Origin: Salipaludibacillus neizhouensis
Lineage (GTDB): Bacteria; Bacillota; Bacilli; Bacillales; Salisediminibacteriaceae
Length of the DNA: 64,000 nt
Reading direction: 5' to 3'
NCBI RefSeq assembly: GCF_002886185.1
Contig: NZ_KZ614146.1
Location: 687,234-751,233 of the forward strand
This document shows positions 1 through 8,735 of the stretch, piece after piece. A program made the translations under genes and the position numbers. The notes beneath the pieces are model-generated. The model made no database searches. It was not told where the DNA came from and saw nothing but the letters and a program-made list of their open reading frames with translations. The first letter of the stretch is position 1; every line of letters begins with the position of its first letter.

Positions 1-965
1 AAGAAAACAGCACCTCTGGAGAGGGGAAATAAAGAGTTATTCATTAAAAATTCTGCATCAGAAGACTTTCCTTGAGCTGTTTGATGATAGAATTCTTCAA
101 AGTATATACTATCACTTATCAGACCGTTTAAAAATGGTGTGATTTCTTCTCCATTTACTGTATTATTGATTACAAAATTTTGCAATGACTCTGCAGCTAT
201 TAAAATAACGTTCCTTCCTTTAGCAATGCCATACGAGTCAAGTTGACTCAAATCGTTCTTTTCACCTATAGAATCGTTAATTCTAGAAAACTCTTCTTCA
301 CTAGCTAGTACACGGTGAGCACGAGCGTTCGTATGAAGATAAGCATCATAAAGGTGGTAATTGTATATTCCAACATTTTTAACAAGAAGTTCCCTGTCAA
401 AGGAACGGGATAACAATTGAGGTCTTTCGATATTTGCTAATCCAAGGTTTACGATCAAGACGATCAAAACAACAGTAAAAAGCGGGCTTAGTTCTGTAAA
501 TTTAAATTTTTTCCAATTATCTGTAAACGTAGTTTTGCCTTTTTGCAAAAGGTAGATAATCAGGATCAGATCAGAAAAATAGACGAGGTCGTACAAATGG
601 ATAATTGAAAATATACTTGAGCCTAGTTTTGATAAATTTCCTCCTAACATAAATAGTGGGATTGTAATAAAATCAGTGAATACTCTATAATACAAAATAT
701 TTGCGTAAAGAATGCAAGAAACGGTTCCCATAAATAATAGCAAATAAAAATGTTGTTTTATTGGGTTTCGCATTGAAATCAAACATAGGAATACGATTAA
801 AAAACACCAGGGATTTAAGATAAGAATAATCCACTGATTTAAGTTTTGGATAGACGTTTGAAACTCCGTTATACTGACAAGTATCGTTTTCCCCCACAAT
901 AATAAAAATACTAAGACAAAAATTTGTTGACCTTTATAAATATCTTTCACTTTAATTTCCCCCAT
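1..965 (-). CDS. LtaS-family lipoteichoic acid synthase, N-terminal part (runs off left edge)
   Basis: Polyglycerol-phosphate (lipoteichoic acid) synthase family; such enzymes transfer glycerol-phosphate from phosphatidylglycerol at the outer membrane face. I read 321 codons from an ATG at 965 on the minus strand with no stop before the edge. The first roughly 200 residues are hydrophobic membrane segments (for example FVLVFLLLW near residue 17). They are followed by the start of the extracellular sulfatase-like domain: NVILIAAESLQ with metal-ligand Glu at about residue 259, then ITPFLN, FYHQTAQGKSSDAEF and NNSLFP, all typical of LtaS. The family nucleophile is Thr in the GKTSD motif; here the codon at 65-63 gives Ser301. 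GGGGATGAG upstream is a modest ribosome site. Family is clear; which paralogue (ltaS, yfnI, yqgS, yvgJ type) cannot be told from this half. Confidence 0.88.
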   Translation of the reverse strand, partial: MGEIKVKDIYKGQQIFVLVFLLLWGKTILVSITEFQTSIQNLNQWIILILNPWCFLIVFLCLISMRNPIKQHFYLLLFMGTVSCILYANILYYRVFTDFITIPLFMLGGNLSKLGSSIFSIIHLYDLVYFSDLILIIYLLQKGKTTFTDNWKKFKFTELSPLFTVVLIVLIVNLGLANIERPQLLSRSFDRELLVKNVGIYNYHLYDAYLHTNARAHRVLASEEEFSRINDSIGEKNDLSQLDSYGIAKGRNVILIAAESLQNFVINNTVNGEEITPFLNGLISDSIYFEEFYHQTAQGKSSDAEFLMNNSLFPLSRGAVF

Positions 966-1422
966 TAGCTCATCCCCATGATATTTCTTTAGTTATTTGT
1001 GCTTGAATGATTGACTGTAGGATCATTAAAATCCAAAGCTAATATATTTTTTATTTGCACATAATTATCCCTTTAGCTTTAAGCTTTACTCTTAGCAAAT
1101 AAGTTTCCTTATCAACACATTACCTTCAACAGTAACCACAAGCGCGGATTTTAAATATTCCTCAGCCAGTGTAATGGATGATTTATTAATAGTAGGTTGT
1201 GCTTTTACTCACAACCAGATACATTGGATTTCTTTGTCATTTCATACGTTGCTCTTCAAGTCACGCTTCTGAAAGTCATAATTCAGCTAGTTACTCAGTA
1301 GAATAATGATAGGACAAGTTTATCGAGGCTTACTTAGTGGGGTGAATCGACGTGGAATATAAAGATTACAAACTAATAAGGATGGGAATAATTAGTTATG
1401 ATCATTTATTAGGAATTTTACC
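966..1422. other. Intergenic stretch without a recognised gene
   Basis: About 450 bases between the divergent LtaS-like and YitT-like genes. I see no RNA gene, convincing terminator or repeat. A reading frame of about 40 codons without a start codon lies on the minus strand around 1080-1200; it could be the tail of a decayed gene but I do not recognise it. Promoters for both flanking genes should be here, but none stands out. Confidence 0.4.
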
Positions 1423-2058
1423 GTGAGGCATAGCTTAAGAGCTTATGTTTTAATATCTTGTGGTGCTATTATACAGGGATTTGCAATGGCGTTATTTCTC
1501 TTCCCTAATTCTATTCCTTCCGGTGGTGCAGGTGGCCTTGCAGTACTTTTAAATTACTGGTTAAACGTGCCGGTAAGTTTTGCTCTCTGGTTTGTCAATT
1601 TTTCTTTACTTGTTTTAGCTATCTACTGGCTTGGAAATGCGAGTGCCATTGGAACAATGTATGGTATAACCGTGACCTCTTTAAGTGTGCACTTCTTTAC
1701 GATTACGATGCATATGCCGCAAACAATTGTGTGGATTGATCTGCTAACCGGTTCTATCATTTTAGGTTGTGGGATTGGAATACTGCTCAGACAAGGTGTT
1801 TCCAATGGTGGCATGGGGGTAATTGCCCTCTTGGTCTCAAAATACAGGGGTATCCCTCCCGGTAAACCGCTTTTAATATTGAACGGTTTAATATTTATTC
1901 TAACTGCGTCTATTATTGACTGGCGGATCATCATTCTTGCACTCCTTTCCCAATGGATTTCAACCCATATTGTGGATGTTGTCTTTAAATTAGATATAAA
2001 TTCGCGAATAGATAAGATGAAGATTTTGACTGACGGATTAGTGTGGAGAAGAAAATAA
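1423..2058 (+). CDS. YitT-family (DUF161) membrane protein, short form
   Basis: Integral membrane protein of 211 residues resembling the N-terminal membrane region of the YitT/YqfU/YpjC family: five or so hydrophobic segments with the glycine-rich IPSGGAGGLAVLL stretch near residue 30 and the GVSNGGMGVIALL repeat near residue 125, which are family hallmarks. Most family members are near 280 residues and carry a C-terminal DUF2179 cytoplasmic domain; this one ends after the membrane part, so it is a short form or a truncated gene. The start is a GTG at 1423 preceded by AGGA. The substrate or role of the family is not established. It stands alone, followed by the transporter remnants. Confidence 0.7.
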   Translation: MRHSLRAYVLISCGAIIQGFAMALFLFPNSIPSGGAGGLAVLLNYWLNVPVSFALWFVNFSLLVLAIYWLGNASAIGTMYGITVTSLSVHFFTITMHMPQTIVWIDLLTGSIILGCGIGILLRQGVSNGGMGVIALLVSKYRGIPPGKPLLILNGLIFILTASIIDWRIIILALLSQWISTHIVDVVFKLDINSRIDKMKILTDGLVWRRK

Positions 2059-2238
2059 GAAATCTTTCCTTCATGCAAAATTGTTAGAAACGAAACCAGT
2101 GGAAGAATACCAGATAAGAAAAGTGGAGTTAGACTACTAGCAGTGGGTTACATTTTCTTTTTTTCTAGACAACATACCCATTCATCCGTAAAAACATATG
2201 GATGTAGGGTAAAGAATTTAGAAAAGGAGGAATATATT

Positions 2239-2568
2239 TTGTTTAAAAGAAATGGTGTGATCGTATTAATATGCAGCTTTTTCCTCTTAATCACTACTGC
2301 TTGTTCATCTGAATCTGTTGTGGAAGAATATCCAGAAAAAAGTATTCAGCTAGTTGTTTCTTTTTCACCAGGAGCTGCAACAGATACGCAAGCAAGAATC
2401 ATTTCAAAGTATGCCAATAAATACTTAGGAGAGGAACTTGTTATTGTAAACAAGCCCGGTGGAGGTGGACAGGTTGGCTGGAATTCCTTTGCTTCAACGG
2501 AGTCTGATGGATATACACTGGCCGTCTATAATCTGCCTCATATTATCACTCAGCCGCTTTTGGGGTAA
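2239..2568 (+). pseudogene. tctC-like solute-binding lipoprotein, 5' fragment
   Basis: N-terminal third of a TctC/Bug-family substrate-binding protein of a tripartite tricarboxylate transporter. The start is a TTG at 2239 directly behind AAAGGAGG. It gives a lipoprotein signal ending in ITTAC (acylated Cys), then the conserved YPEKSIQLVVSFSPGAATD, NKPGGGGQVGWN and SDGYTLAVYN blocks. Family members are about 320-340 residues; this frame stops after about 110, just where it meets a tctA fragment read from the other strand. The missing 3' two-thirds and the abrupt inverted neighbour show a rearrangement rather than a sequencing slip. It is not expected to be functional. Confidence 0.85.
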
Positions 2569-2851
2569 ACTTCTTATGCAAACCATCAAAAGTAGTGGCA
2601 ACAGAAGCTGGGGCTCCAGGTACATTAAATAATATAGCTGGAATCGACCCGCCGAAGACACTTCCGCAATAAATGGCACCGATCAAAATCAATCCATCTG
2701 TAGGACCAAGGCTGAAAGTAAAAGGAATCATTAACGCCACGCCCATAGTTGGAGTAAGTCCTGGTAGCGCACCAACCAAAATTCCGAGAAACAACCCGAG
2801 AAATAAAATAAGAATGTGATAGACTTCAAACACATGCCAAATATAATCCAT
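2546..2851 (-). pseudogene. tctA-like permease subunit, 5' fragment
   Basis: First about 95 residues of the large membrane subunit (TctA family, normally about 500 residues) of a tripartite tricarboxylate transporter. The family signature is clear: GLFLGILVGALPGLTPTMGV near residue 20, IPFTF, and YCGSVFGGSIPAILFNVPG near residue 62, then the ATTFDG block, after which homology ends and the frame stops within the tctC fragment. It converges with and overlaps the tctC fragment by 23 bases, so both genes lost their 3' ends at one junction near 2560. No tctB-like sequence is visible nearby. Confidence 0.85.
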
Positions 2852-2907
2852 AACCCAGCCCCAAATTTATACGCTAGGATATGATATTCGATGTGAGTTA
2901 AATTATG

Positions 2908-3186
2908 CTATTCTTTCTCCGTTTCAATGTCTATTTTTTTCCCGCCTACTGACAAATAAGTTAGTACCTCTAAATCCGGCTTAAGTTTAGTGAGCCCTTT
3001 TATATATGGTGATATCAAGTCCTTAAAATCCTCCGTAACACCTTCTTCTTGTAATAGTCCATAAACATACATTTTTTTCTCTTCCATTAGAAAAGCAAGG
3101 TATCCCACCGGCTTATTTTGATCTGTAACAATATTTAAAACTTGAGCGTCTTGTTTATAAAACTCTGGTGAAAAATAAATTTGCAA
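2908..3186 (-). CDS. Hypothetical 92-residue protein downstream of an MFS transporter
   Basis: I do not recognise this protein. It starts at a TTG (3186) with AGGAGGG at a good distance and lies 11 bases behind the MFS gene stop, so the two form an operon. The sequence alternates hydrophobic strands and charged residues (VLNIVTDQNKPVGYLAFL, then MYVYGLLQEEG), has no signal peptide or membrane span, and ends in an acidic tail. The pattern would suit a small soluble alpha/beta domain such as a GNAT-like fragment, but no motif fixes this. The good ribosome site and spacing make it a real gene. Confidence 0.7.
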   Translation of the reverse strand: MQIYFSPEFYKQDAQVLNIVTDQNKPVGYLAFLMEEKKMYVYGLLQEEGVTEDFKDLISPYIKGLTKLKPDLEVLTYLSVGGKKIDIETEKE

Positions 3187-3197
3187 GTAAAGCCCTC

Positions 3198-4451
3198 CTA
3201 TTCCGTTGTTTGATGCATTCTACTGAATATAGATCCGGATTCCTCTTGATCTCTTTTAGCTTGCCCCTTTACGTGAATGAATAAAAGACAGAATAAAGCT
3301 ACCAGTAACGTTAAACCTGCTGTCGCCAAAAACATTCCTGTACGTGACCAGTTCATAAGCCAACCAAAAATAGGCGGGCCGGCAGCAACGCCTAAAAATC
3401 TGACTGAGCCATATAAAGAAGTAACCATTCCTCTTCGCTCTTTTCCGACAGAACCAGTAATTAAGCTGTTTAAACAAGGTAGTACTAATCCTGTTCCGAT
3501 ACTACTAACGACCAATACCGAAATAAATGGGAATAACGCATTGAAAAACACCAGGCTTGCAAAAGAGATTGTCATTAATAAGAATCCTAAGATAATTAAA
3601 AATTTCATTTTCTTAAGATTTTTGCCGATTTTACTGCCGGTAATATAAGACGTTGTCATTAAAAATAATAAAGGTATTGCCAATATGAATCCTTTGAGTA
3701 CCCCATCAATGGCGTACTGTGTTTCTAATACATCCGATAAATAAAATAGGATTCCAAATAATGTGAACAGGCAAGTTGCCCCAGCCAGGTAAGCAGTAAA
3801 TAACCATCTTCCTTCACGCTTAAATAAAGAAAACAGGCCGTGTATATACTTCCCGAAAGGCATTGGTTCCTTTTTCTTCTTCTTTTCCTTTACAAAAAAC
3901 AGCGTTAAAAAAATAGAAAACAGACAAAAGATTGGAAATCCTAGAAACGGTCCATACCAGACAATTAAAGCCAGTAATGATCCAACAATAGGAGAAAGAA
4001 CCTTTCCAAAGCCATTGGAGGCTTCAACGACACCTAATACTTTGCTTTGAGCCCCACCTTTAAATAAATCACCAGTAAGTGCCATTGCAATAGGGGCTGT
4101 ACCTGCTGCACCAATTCCTTGCATTGATCTGCCAACAATGATCCACGTATAAGGACTATTAAAAAAGGCCGCTGCTAACCCAGCTAAAAGTCCACCTATT
4201 CCATATAGAAATAAAGCCGGTAAAATGATAGCTTTTCTCGAAAGGCGGTCAGATAAATATCCTAAAATAGGAATAAATATGGCGGCAGTGACAGAAAAAA
4301 CGGTAATCGTCAGGCTTGCTTGGAGTGCAGTAATGTTTAATTCCTTTTCCATCTGAGGGAGGATCGGAATTAACATCGAGTTACCGAGTGTCATGATTAA
4401 TGGGATGGAGCCTATAGCAAGAATGACCAAGCCAGTTTTCTCTTTTGTCAA
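3198..4451 (-). CDS. MFS transporter (DHA1-type drug/metabolite exporter)
   Basis: Major facilitator of 417 residues with twelve predicted membrane helices. The A-motif between helices 2 and 3 reads [12 protein letters not shown] (about residues 64-75), and helix 5 has the exporter-type C-motif region around [13 protein letters not shown], pointing to a proton-driven exporter of the Bmr/Blt/YitG kind. The central cytoplasmic loop carries a run of lysines (KEKKKKKEP). It starts at TTG 4451 with AAGGAGGTCACC upstream. It leads a two-gene operon with the 92-residue unknown. The substrate cannot be read from the sequence. Confidence 0.85.
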   Translation of the reverse strand: MTKEKTGLVILAIGSIPLIMTLGNSMLIPILPQMEKELNITALQASLTITVFSVTAAIFIPILGYLSDRLSRKAIILPALFLYGIGGLLAGLAAAFFNSPYTWIIVGRSMQGIGAAGTAPIAMALTGDLFKGGAQSKVLGVVEASNGFGKVLSPIVGSLLALIVWYGPFLGFPIFCLFSIFLTLFFVKEKKKKKEPMPFGKYIHGLFSLFKREGRWLFTAYLAGATCLFTLFGILFYLSDVLETQYAIDGVLKGFILAIPLLFLMTTSYITGSKIGKNLKKMKFLIILGFLLMTISFASLVFFNALFPFISVLVVSSIGTGLVLPCLNSLITGSVGKERRGMVTSLYGSVRFLGVAAGPPIFGWLMNWSRTGMFLATAGLTLLVALFCLLFIHVKGQAKRDQEESGSIFSRMHQTTE

Positions 4452-4675
4452 TGTGTGGTGACCTCCTTAAGCAAGTTACGATTTGAAATGAGGTTTAGAT
4501 TGTATTGTTATTAAGATGTCATGGAGTGCACTAAAAAATACATACAAAATAGAGAGTATTTACGATTAGCAACTGGCAACTAAAACATTCGTATTATTTT
4601 TCCTCGGTTTTTTCTACATAAACAACGAAGTTTTCTGTAACAATAACAGACAGTAAATAAAAGTGGGGGAAAACA

Positions 4676-6049
4676 ATGACAGCAAAAGCAATTAAGGAGA
4701 AAAAACTGCAGTGGTGGCAGCTTTCTTTGTTAGGCGTAGCCTGTACAATTGGAACCGGTTTCTTTCTCGGATCAAGTATTGCTATATCCATGGCAGGTCC
4801 GGCAGTGATCATGTCCTATGCACTTGCAGCTATAGGAACATTTTTCGTTTATGAGGCACTGGCAAAGTTATCAATTGATGATCCACAAAAAGGTTCCTTT
4901 CGAATTTATGCTAAAAAGGCGTATGGAAGATGGGCTGGTTTCACTTGTGGATGGGTGTATTGGTTATCGGAGTTATTAATTATGGGGAGTCAGTTAACAG
5001 CATTATCCATTTTCTCACGTTTATGGTTTCCAAATGTTCCACTTTGGATATTTGCTTGTGTGTATTCGGTCTTAGGAATTATAGTCATTCTAACTGGTGC
5101 AAAAGGATTTGATAGAATTGAAAACCTATTGGCAGTTTTGAAAATAGCAGCGATTGTTATGTTTATTATTTTAGCTATCATTGCGTTATTTGGAGTATTT
5201 GGTCAAAACACAGTTGCTTCACCACTTCCTAATAATGTCGAGACTTTTATACCAAATGGATGGAAAGGTTTAATGCCCTCGTTAATATTTGGTTTCTATG
5301 GTTTTGCGGGAATTGAAATTATTGGACTTTTGGCCATTCGTCTTAACAATATGAAGGATGCGATTAAAGCTGGAGCGGTGATGTTTTCTTTACTCGGAAT
5401 TATTTATATAGGATCCCTCTTTCTAGCAATCGTCCTTTTACCTTGGAATAAGTTTCATGCTGATAAAAGTCCTTTTGTTATGGCTTTGAATAATTACGAA
5501 ATTCCATACATTGCGGATATTTTTAATGGGGTTTTTATTATTGCTGGTTTTTCTACTATGGTAGCGTCGTTGTTTGCGATGATTAAAATTCTGGTTAGCT
5601 TAGCGGAAGGAAAAGATGCTCCACAATTTTTGGCGAAAACAGTGATGAAAGCCACAGCTCTTCCAGCCATTGGATTGACTACACTTGCAATTATTGCGTC
5701 CATTGTTTTATCCATGCTAATGCCTGGGAAAATATATGAATATTTCACAACTGCAGCTGGTTTAATGCTTCTGTATAATTGGTTTTTTATCCTAGGTTCT
5801 TATAACAGGCTGCTTAAGCTTTCATTCTTTGAGAAGTTTAAACGTGCTTTAGGTTTTATCATTATTTTGGTAGCAATTGCCGGAACCACTTTTCACCATA
5901 TCAGTCGTCCAGGTTTTTTGGTGAGTTTGCTATTCATCACTGTAATAGGGATAGTTACAATAATTATGAACCAGATTTGGAAGAGAAATAAAACAGATAA
6001 GCCTGAAAACCCAGAACCTGGTTCACTCTTTACGAAAACAAAACAGTAG
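4676..6049 (+). CDS. APC-family amino acid permease
   Basis: Amino acid/polyamine/organocation transporter of 457 residues with about twelve membrane helices. The first helix contains GVACTIGTGFFLGSS, the unwound substrate-binding glycine motif of the family (residues about 20-34), and helix 6 contains FGFYGFAGIEIIGLLA. Both are typical of Bacillus permeases of the YbxG/AlaP type. The ATG at 4676 follows a purine-rich GGGGGAAAA. It converges with the LysE-type gene and overlaps its 3' end by 20 bases. The transported amino acid is not predictable here. Confidence 0.88.
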   Translation: MTAKAIKEKKLQWWQLSLLGVACTIGTGFFLGSSIAISMAGPAVIMSYALAAIGTFFVYEALAKLSIDDPQKGSFRIYAKKAYGRWAGFTCGWVYWLSELLIMGSQLTALSIFSRLWFPNVPLWIFACVYSVLGIIVILTGAKGFDRIENLLAVLKIAAIVMFIILAIIALFGVFGQNTVASPLPNNVETFIPNGWKGLMPSLIFGFYGFAGIEIIGLLAIRLNNMKDAIKAGAVMFSLLGIIYIGSLFLAIVLLPWNKFHADKSPFVMALNNYEIPYIADIFNGVFIIAGFSTMVASLFAMIKILVSLAEGKDAPQFLAKTVMKATALPAIGLTTLAIIASIVLSMLMPGKIYEYFTTAAGLMLLYNWFFILGSYNRLLKLSFFEKFKRALGFIIILVAIAGTTFHHISRPGFLVSLLFITVIGIVTIIMNQIWKRNKTDKPENPEPGSLFTKTKQ

Positions 6050-6659
6050 CTGCCTGTATACCAAAGTACACACCGAAACCTATGAGAGAAATGCCAGATA
6101 GAACAGAGATACTGATCAGAAGACGAGGAGTTAAAAACTTTCGAAGTGTACTCGCAAATCCAGCCATCGTAAAGTCCCATATAATGATCCCTAAAAAGAT
6201 AGCTCCAACATAAAGAATAACCTGTTCCGTTGCAAAGGAAGTAATTGTTTTAGCTAATATAGAACCGAATATTCCCAGCCAGAACAGGATTGTTAATGGA
6301 TTGAATAATGACATAAAAAATCCAGATAAGAATGATTTCGTATGTGATTCGCTAACAGTCCTGGAATTAATTAAGGCAATCTTACCCGCCCCGGAAAGAG
6401 CTTCGATTCCTGTATACACTAAGACAAAAAATCCAAATAACCACAGAAACGTTTGCACGAAAGGGATTTCAACTAGATGTACTACACCTAGGAATACCAA
6501 TATCATATATATGCCATCTGCAACCGTAGCCCCCAAACCGACTAACCAGGCATGAAAAAAGCCACTTTTAATCCCTCTATCTAATTGTGCAGCATTAACA
6601 GGACCAATGGGGGCGGCTAAAGAAAGACCTAACAACACATATGTAAAAAAAACTGTCAT
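6030..6659 (-). CDS. LysE/RhtB-family amino acid exporter
   Basis: Small exporter of 209 residues with five or six membrane helices. The N-terminal LSLAAPIGPVNAAQLDRGI is the LysE-family signature (residues 13-31), and SGFFMSLFNPLTILFWLG near residue 110 is the second conserved block with the family Asn-Pro. Family members export basic or neutral amino acids or similar metabolites; the substrate is not evident. It is tail-to-tail with the amino acid permease with a 20-base overlap, so an importer and an exporter share a convergent 3' boundary with no clear terminator between them. Confidence 0.88.
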   Translation of the reverse strand: MTVFFTYVLLGLSLAAPIGPVNAAQLDRGIKSGFFHAWLVGLGATVADGIYMILVFLGVVHLVEIPFVQTFLWLFGFFVLVYTGIEALSGAGKIALINSRTVSESHTKSFLSGFFMSLFNPLTILFWLGIFGSILAKTITSFATEQVILYVGAIFLGIIIWDFTMAGFASTLRKFLTPRLLISISVLSGISLIGFGVYFGIQAATVLFS

Positions 6660-6949
6660 GACCTATCAACCATCCTCGTCTTAAAATTAAACAGCATATT
6701 GGACAAGTTTGCTGCTTGTACATTCTATTCAGTGCGCTACGATAATACGACTGAAATAAGACAATGATCTAAAAATAGGTTTCTCAATTGTGTATTAGCT
6801 AGGGAAAAAATGAAAAATATACTTAATTGCCTCTACTTAAATTTAGATTTGCTATATTAATAATAGATACAATGATCTTTTATCCTTTACATGCTCTATC
6901 ACGTTTTTATACCCAGTGACTTGACAATACAGTTGTAAGGAGAATATTG

Positions 6950-7168
6950 ATGCAAAAAGTAAATCATGGTTTTAAAAAGGCGAATGCTTTGGATGACTAT
7001 TCAACGAAAGAATTAAAACTAGAATACATTCATTTAATAGGCAAGTTAAAACAATTAAGGAACGCTGAGGAGTCTGGACTCGTATCAGAAGTTAAAATGC
7101 AAATGGTATATATTATAGAAGCATTAAAAACAAGAGTTGAGGTCAGTGCAGAAGAAAAAGAGGGTTAA
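6950..7168 (+). CDS. Hypothetical small protein (72 residues)
   Basis: Unrecognised small protein, starting at ATG 6950 seven bases behind AAGGAG; a TTG one codon earlier is the less likely start. It is soluble, largely helical and basic in its first half (NHGFKKANALDDYSTKELK), with heptad-like leucines in LKLEYIHLIGKLKQLRNAEE that could form a short coiled coil, and ends in an acidic-lysine tail. A perfect hairpin at 7251-7280 closes the unit, which supports it as a separately expressed gene. No function is proposed. Confidence 0.65.
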   Translation: MQKVNHGFKKANALDDYSTKELKLEYIHLIGKLKQLRNAEESGLVSEVKMQMVYIIEALKTRVEVSAEEKEG

Positions 7169-7250
7169 TTTCAAACGAAAGTGATTCTGCATAATAGGCA
7201 CTCTGTTATTGCATTTGTAAATAATTTCTTTGTCGCTTGAGAGAGAAAGT

Positions 7251-7290
7251 AGCTATGTCTATGTTATGCTAGACATAGCTCTTACTATTT
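7251..7290 (+). terminator. Hairpin between the 72-residue gene and moaA
   Basis: Perfect 11-bp stem AGCTATGTCTA/TAGACATAGCT with an 8-base loop, followed by a weak T-rich run (CTTACTATTTTT). Most likely the terminator of the small upstream gene. Because the T-run is poor and it lies about 50 bases before moaA, a regulatory role for moaA is possible. Confidence 0.6.
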
Positions 7291-7327
7291 TTAGTGTGCT
7301 AAGTTATATAGAGAGGAGAGATCGAGC

Positions 7328-8350
7328 ATGACACAGGAAATCATATACGATTCCCTTTCGCGACCTCTAAAAGATTTACGTATTTCAGTTACAGACCAAT
7401 GTAATTTCCGCTGCTCCTATTGTATGCCGGCAGAAATATTTGATAATAATTTCCCGTTTTTAAAGCGAGATCAATTGCTATCTTTTGATGAAATAATTAG
7501 GATTACCAAAATGGCTGCTCAAATGGGAGTGGAGAAAATCCGTCTCACTGGCGGTGAGCCATTGTTACGTAAAGACCTTCATTTGTTAGTAGAACAATTA
7601 AACAAAATTGATGGAATAAAAGATATAGCACTAACCACGAATGGTGTGTATTTACCTAAATATGCAAAAAAATTAAAAGAAGCCGGACTCAATAGGGTAA
7701 ATATTAGCCTTGATGCAATCGATGATGAGGTTTTCCGTAAAATGAACGGCCGGGATGTTCCAACAGGTCCAGTTCTAAAAGGGATTGAATCTGCTCAAGC
7801 AGTTGGCTTTATAGTGAAAATCAATGCTGTTGTGAAAAAGGGTGTAAATGATTCACAAGTTATTCCGATGGCAAAGCATTTTAAAGGTTCAGGAGTTATC
7901 GTCCGTTTTATAGAATTTATGGATGTAGGTTCCACGAATGGTTGGAATGACAAACATGTTGTGCCTAAAAAAGACATTATTAAATGGATATCCGAGGAGT
8001 TTCCTCTGGAGCCTTCAGACCCTAACTATTTTGGAGAGGTAGCAAGCCGATACCGTTACAAAGATGGAACGGGCGAAATTGGCGTTATTTCCTCAGTGTC
8101 AGATTCTTTTTGTGGTACCTGCACAAGAGCAAGGCTTTCGGCAGATGGTAAGCTATACACGTGCTTGTTTTCTCAACGTGGCCACGGTATTCGTTCTTTA
8201 GTTCGCTCGGAAGAAAATGATTACGTAGTTTTAAAAGCTTTAGTGGATATATGGGAAAAACGTAGTGATCGTTATTCTGACGAACGGCGAGCAGACGGTA
8301 CGCATCCTGGAACCAAGGAAAAAATTGAAATGTCTTATATCGGTGGTTAA
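7328..8350 (+). CDS. moaA: GTP 3',8-cyclase MoaA (molybdenum cofactor biosynthesis)
   Basis: Radical-SAM enzyme that rearranges GTP to 3',8-cyclo-dihydro-GTP in the first step of molybdopterin synthesis. Its 340 residues match the family length. The N-terminal cluster motif is CNFRCSYC (Cys25, 29, 32), and LTGGEPLLR is the SAM-binding GGE motif. The C-terminal cluster motif is [10 protein letters not shown] with a third Cys in KLYTCLF, and the protein ends in the catalytically important Gly-Gly (MSYIGG). The ATG at 7328 follows AGAGAGGAGAG. No other moa/moe/mob gene lies in the window, so the rest of the pathway is elsewhere. Confidence 0.96.
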   Translation: MTQEIIYDSLSRPLKDLRISVTDQCNFRCSYCMPAEIFDNNFPFLKRDQLLSFDEIIRITKMAAQMGVEKIRLTGGEPLLRKDLHLLVEQLNKIDGIKDIALTTNGVYLPKYAKKLKEAGLNRVNISLDAIDDEVFRKMNGRDVPTGPVLKGIESAQAVGFIVKINAVVKKGVNDSQVIPMAKHFKGSGVIVRFIEFMDVGSTNGWNDKHVVPKKDIIKWISEEFPLEPSDPNYFGEVASRYRYKDGTGEIGVISSVSDSFCGTCTRARLSADGKLYTCLFSQRGHGIRSLVRSEENDYVVLKALVDIWEKRSDRYSDERRADGTHPGTKEKIEMSYIGG

Positions 8351-8499
8351 CTTACGGTGTCTACGATTTAATTTTGTTGATTTGATTAGAACAGAGAGGT
8401 ACGCGAAGCAATTCTTGCGTTTTCAGAGTAAAACGTTTCTTCTAGCATTATAGTACAAAAAACATAAGAGTAACCCAAGCACAATTTTTAAGAAATGTC

Positions 8500-8528
8500 T
8501 TGACACTTTGATTCTTTTATATTATGAT
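8500..8528 (+). promoter_or_regulatory. Sigma-A promoter of the Mn riboswitch transcript
   Basis: TTGACA (8500-8505), 17-base spacer, TATGAT (8523-8528). A near-perfect vegetative promoter about 25 bases before the aptamer. Confidence 0.8.
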
Positions 8529-8552
8529 CATATTAATTAAATAAAACTCGTT

Positions 8553-8651
8553 CTCCTAAAGGGGAGTAGCTTTAATAACAAAGTCGTCATTACGGAGTAA
8601 TCCTCCCGGCTTTGTTAGCGACATGTTTCATGTTGTTAGCAAGACCTTTAC
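8553..8651 (+). promoter_or_regulatory. yybP-ykoY manganese riboswitch aptamer
   Basis: The conserved parts of the Mn2+ riboswitch are all present: AAAGGGGAGTAGC at 8558-8570, ACAAAGTCGTCA, CCGGCTTTGTTAGC and the closing GTTAGCAAGACCTTTA. Helix P1 is TAAAGG (8557-8562) with CCTTTA (8645-8650), six perfect pairs. The 3' strand of P1 is also the left arm of the first terminator, so Mn2+ binding should stabilise P1, block the terminator and switch the downstream exporter on. The gene that follows is a TerC-family protein, as at B. subtilis ykoY. Confidence 0.95.
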
Positions 8652-8670
8652 TGTTTGGTAAAGGTCTTTT
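8641..8670 (+). terminator. Riboswitch terminator 1
   Basis: Perfect 11-bp stem AAGACCTTTAC/GTAAAGGTCTT with a 6-base loop and TTTT tail. Its left arm overlaps the 3' strand of aptamer helix P1, the expected expression-platform switch. Confidence 0.9.
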
Positions 8671-8678
8671 GTGTGTTC

Positions 8679-8710
8679 AAAACCTTTACCAACTCTGGTA
8701 GAGGTTTTTT
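8679..8710 (+). terminator. Riboswitch terminator 2 (tandem)
   Basis: Second hairpin, 12 bp with one G-T pair, loop AACTCT and six T residues. Its left arm contains ACCTTTACC (8682-8690), the exact complement of GGTAAAGGT (8657-8665) on the right side of terminator 1. The two hairpins can therefore exchange partners. Confidence 0.85.
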
Positions 8711-8735
8711 ATTTACATAAAAAGGGGGATTTTAA

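Noticed and set aside
685-897. 70-codon open frame on the minus strand near the left edge
   Set aside because: It lies within the LtaS-family gene in another frame of the same strand.
1623-2078. Open frame of 151 codons antisense to the YitT-like gene
   Set aside because: No ribosome site or family features; the plus-strand frame has clear YitT-type motifs.
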